Shown one piece after another: positions 15,418 through 15,586 of a stretch of DNA of 15,586 nucleotides (position 1 is the first letter of the stretch; each line of letters begins with the position of its first letter). A model generated the notes under the pieces. It was not told the DNA's origin and searched no databases. It saw only the letters and a list, made by a program, of their open reading frames with translations. Location: positions 1-15,586 of the forward strand of contig JAGCSE010000134.1 in the NCBI GenBank assembly GCA_017964325.1, given 5' to 3'. Made by a program: the position numbers and the translations under genes. This stretch comes from Victivallales bacterium (GTDB lineage: Bacteria; Verrucomicrobiota; Lentisphaeria; Oligosphaerales; Oligosphaeraceae).

Positions 15418-15586
15418 TTAAATATCCGTTTCCGTGGTGCCGCCGAGGAATTTCGGAAGGCTCTTGCCGATTTTGCGCCAATGCGCATATTCCGCACAAG
15501 CCGTGAAAATCGCGTCGCCAGAAGAGTTTAGAGCTGTTTCGACAGAATCTTGAACGACACCGATGATGAAACCGACGCCGACCACC
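15418..15586 (-). CDS. sstT: Na+/serine-threonine symporter, C-terminal fragment (cut by window edge)
   Basis: The minus strand is open from the right edge to TAA at 15418-15420, giving the last 55 residues of a protein. The stretch [20 protein letters not shown] is very close to the end of E. coli SstT as I remember it (VGFIIGVLQDSCETALNSS), the region of dicarboxylate/amino acid:cation symporters that builds the last helix and contributes to the substrate and sodium sites. It continues [13 protein letters not shown], again as in SstT, before a divergent hydrophilic tail. SstT imports serine and threonine with sodium across the inner membrane. The rest of the gene lies outside the window. 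The unknown membrane protein gene begins 1 nt after this stop, suggesting cotranscription. Confidence 0.85.
   Translation of the reverse strand, partial: VVGVGFIIGVVQDSVETALNSSGDAIFTACAEYAHWRKIGKSLPKFLGGTTETDI

Overview
The window looks like chromosomal DNA from an anaerobic, glycan-degrading bacterium. Most of it is moderately GC-rich. It carries secreted lipoproteins, an (alpha/alpha)6 glycosidase-like enzyme, a CE15-type glucuronoyl esterase, a very large LamG plus beta-helix protein, an oxygen-sensitive glycyl radical enzyme and a TAXI-type TRAP transporter. That mix would suit a gut or sediment member of the PVC group (Lentisphaerota or Verrucomicrobiota), but no phylogenetic marker is present, so the assignment is only an inference.

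Layout, left to right. (1) 1-3546: a minus-strand glycosidase-like gene, cut by the left edge, diverges from a plus-strand pair: glycerol kinase (glpK) and, 4 nt later, a CE15-like esterase lipoprotein. The pair ends at a strong intrinsic terminator. (2) 3547-4640: a visibly AT-rich two-gene cassette (116 aa protein plus a 176 aa HEPN-like protein, 1 nt apart, both with good Shine-Dalgarno sites) whose composition differs from both flanks. (3) 4589-6971: a glycyl radical enzyme with the GCVE thiyl-radical motif and a C-terminal RVAGY glycyl-radical motif, preceded by a two-stage hairpin and followed by a perfect 11-bp inverted repeat. No activating radical-SAM enzyme is encoded nearby. (4) 6982-10627, all minus strand: a TAXI solute-binding lipoprotein, a fused 4TM/12TM TRAP permease, and then a flavodoxin with its own strong ribosome-binding site. 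(5) 10808-14373, plus strand: a 46-residue protein with two predicted membrane helices overlaps by ATGA the start of a 1142-residue secreted protein (two LamG-like domains, a linker, a right-handed beta-helix, and a C-terminal beta-sandwich). (6) 14404-15586, minus strand: the C-terminus of an SstT-type Na+/serine-threonine symporter, followed after 1 nt by an unrecognised four-helix membrane protein.

Taken together, the esterase, the glycosidase-like enzyme and the beta-helix protein point to breakdown of plant or host glycans. GlpK feeds glycerol into glycolysis, the TRAP and SstT systems import small organic acids or amino acids, and the glycyl radical enzyme probably performs an anaerobic C-C, C-N, C-O or C-S bond cleavage on an unknown substrate. 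The flavodoxin could supply electrons for its activation, but that link is speculative. No RNA genes, CRISPR arrays, insertion sequences or gene-free stretches over 300 bases were seen; the longest gap is about 200 bases (3494-3693).
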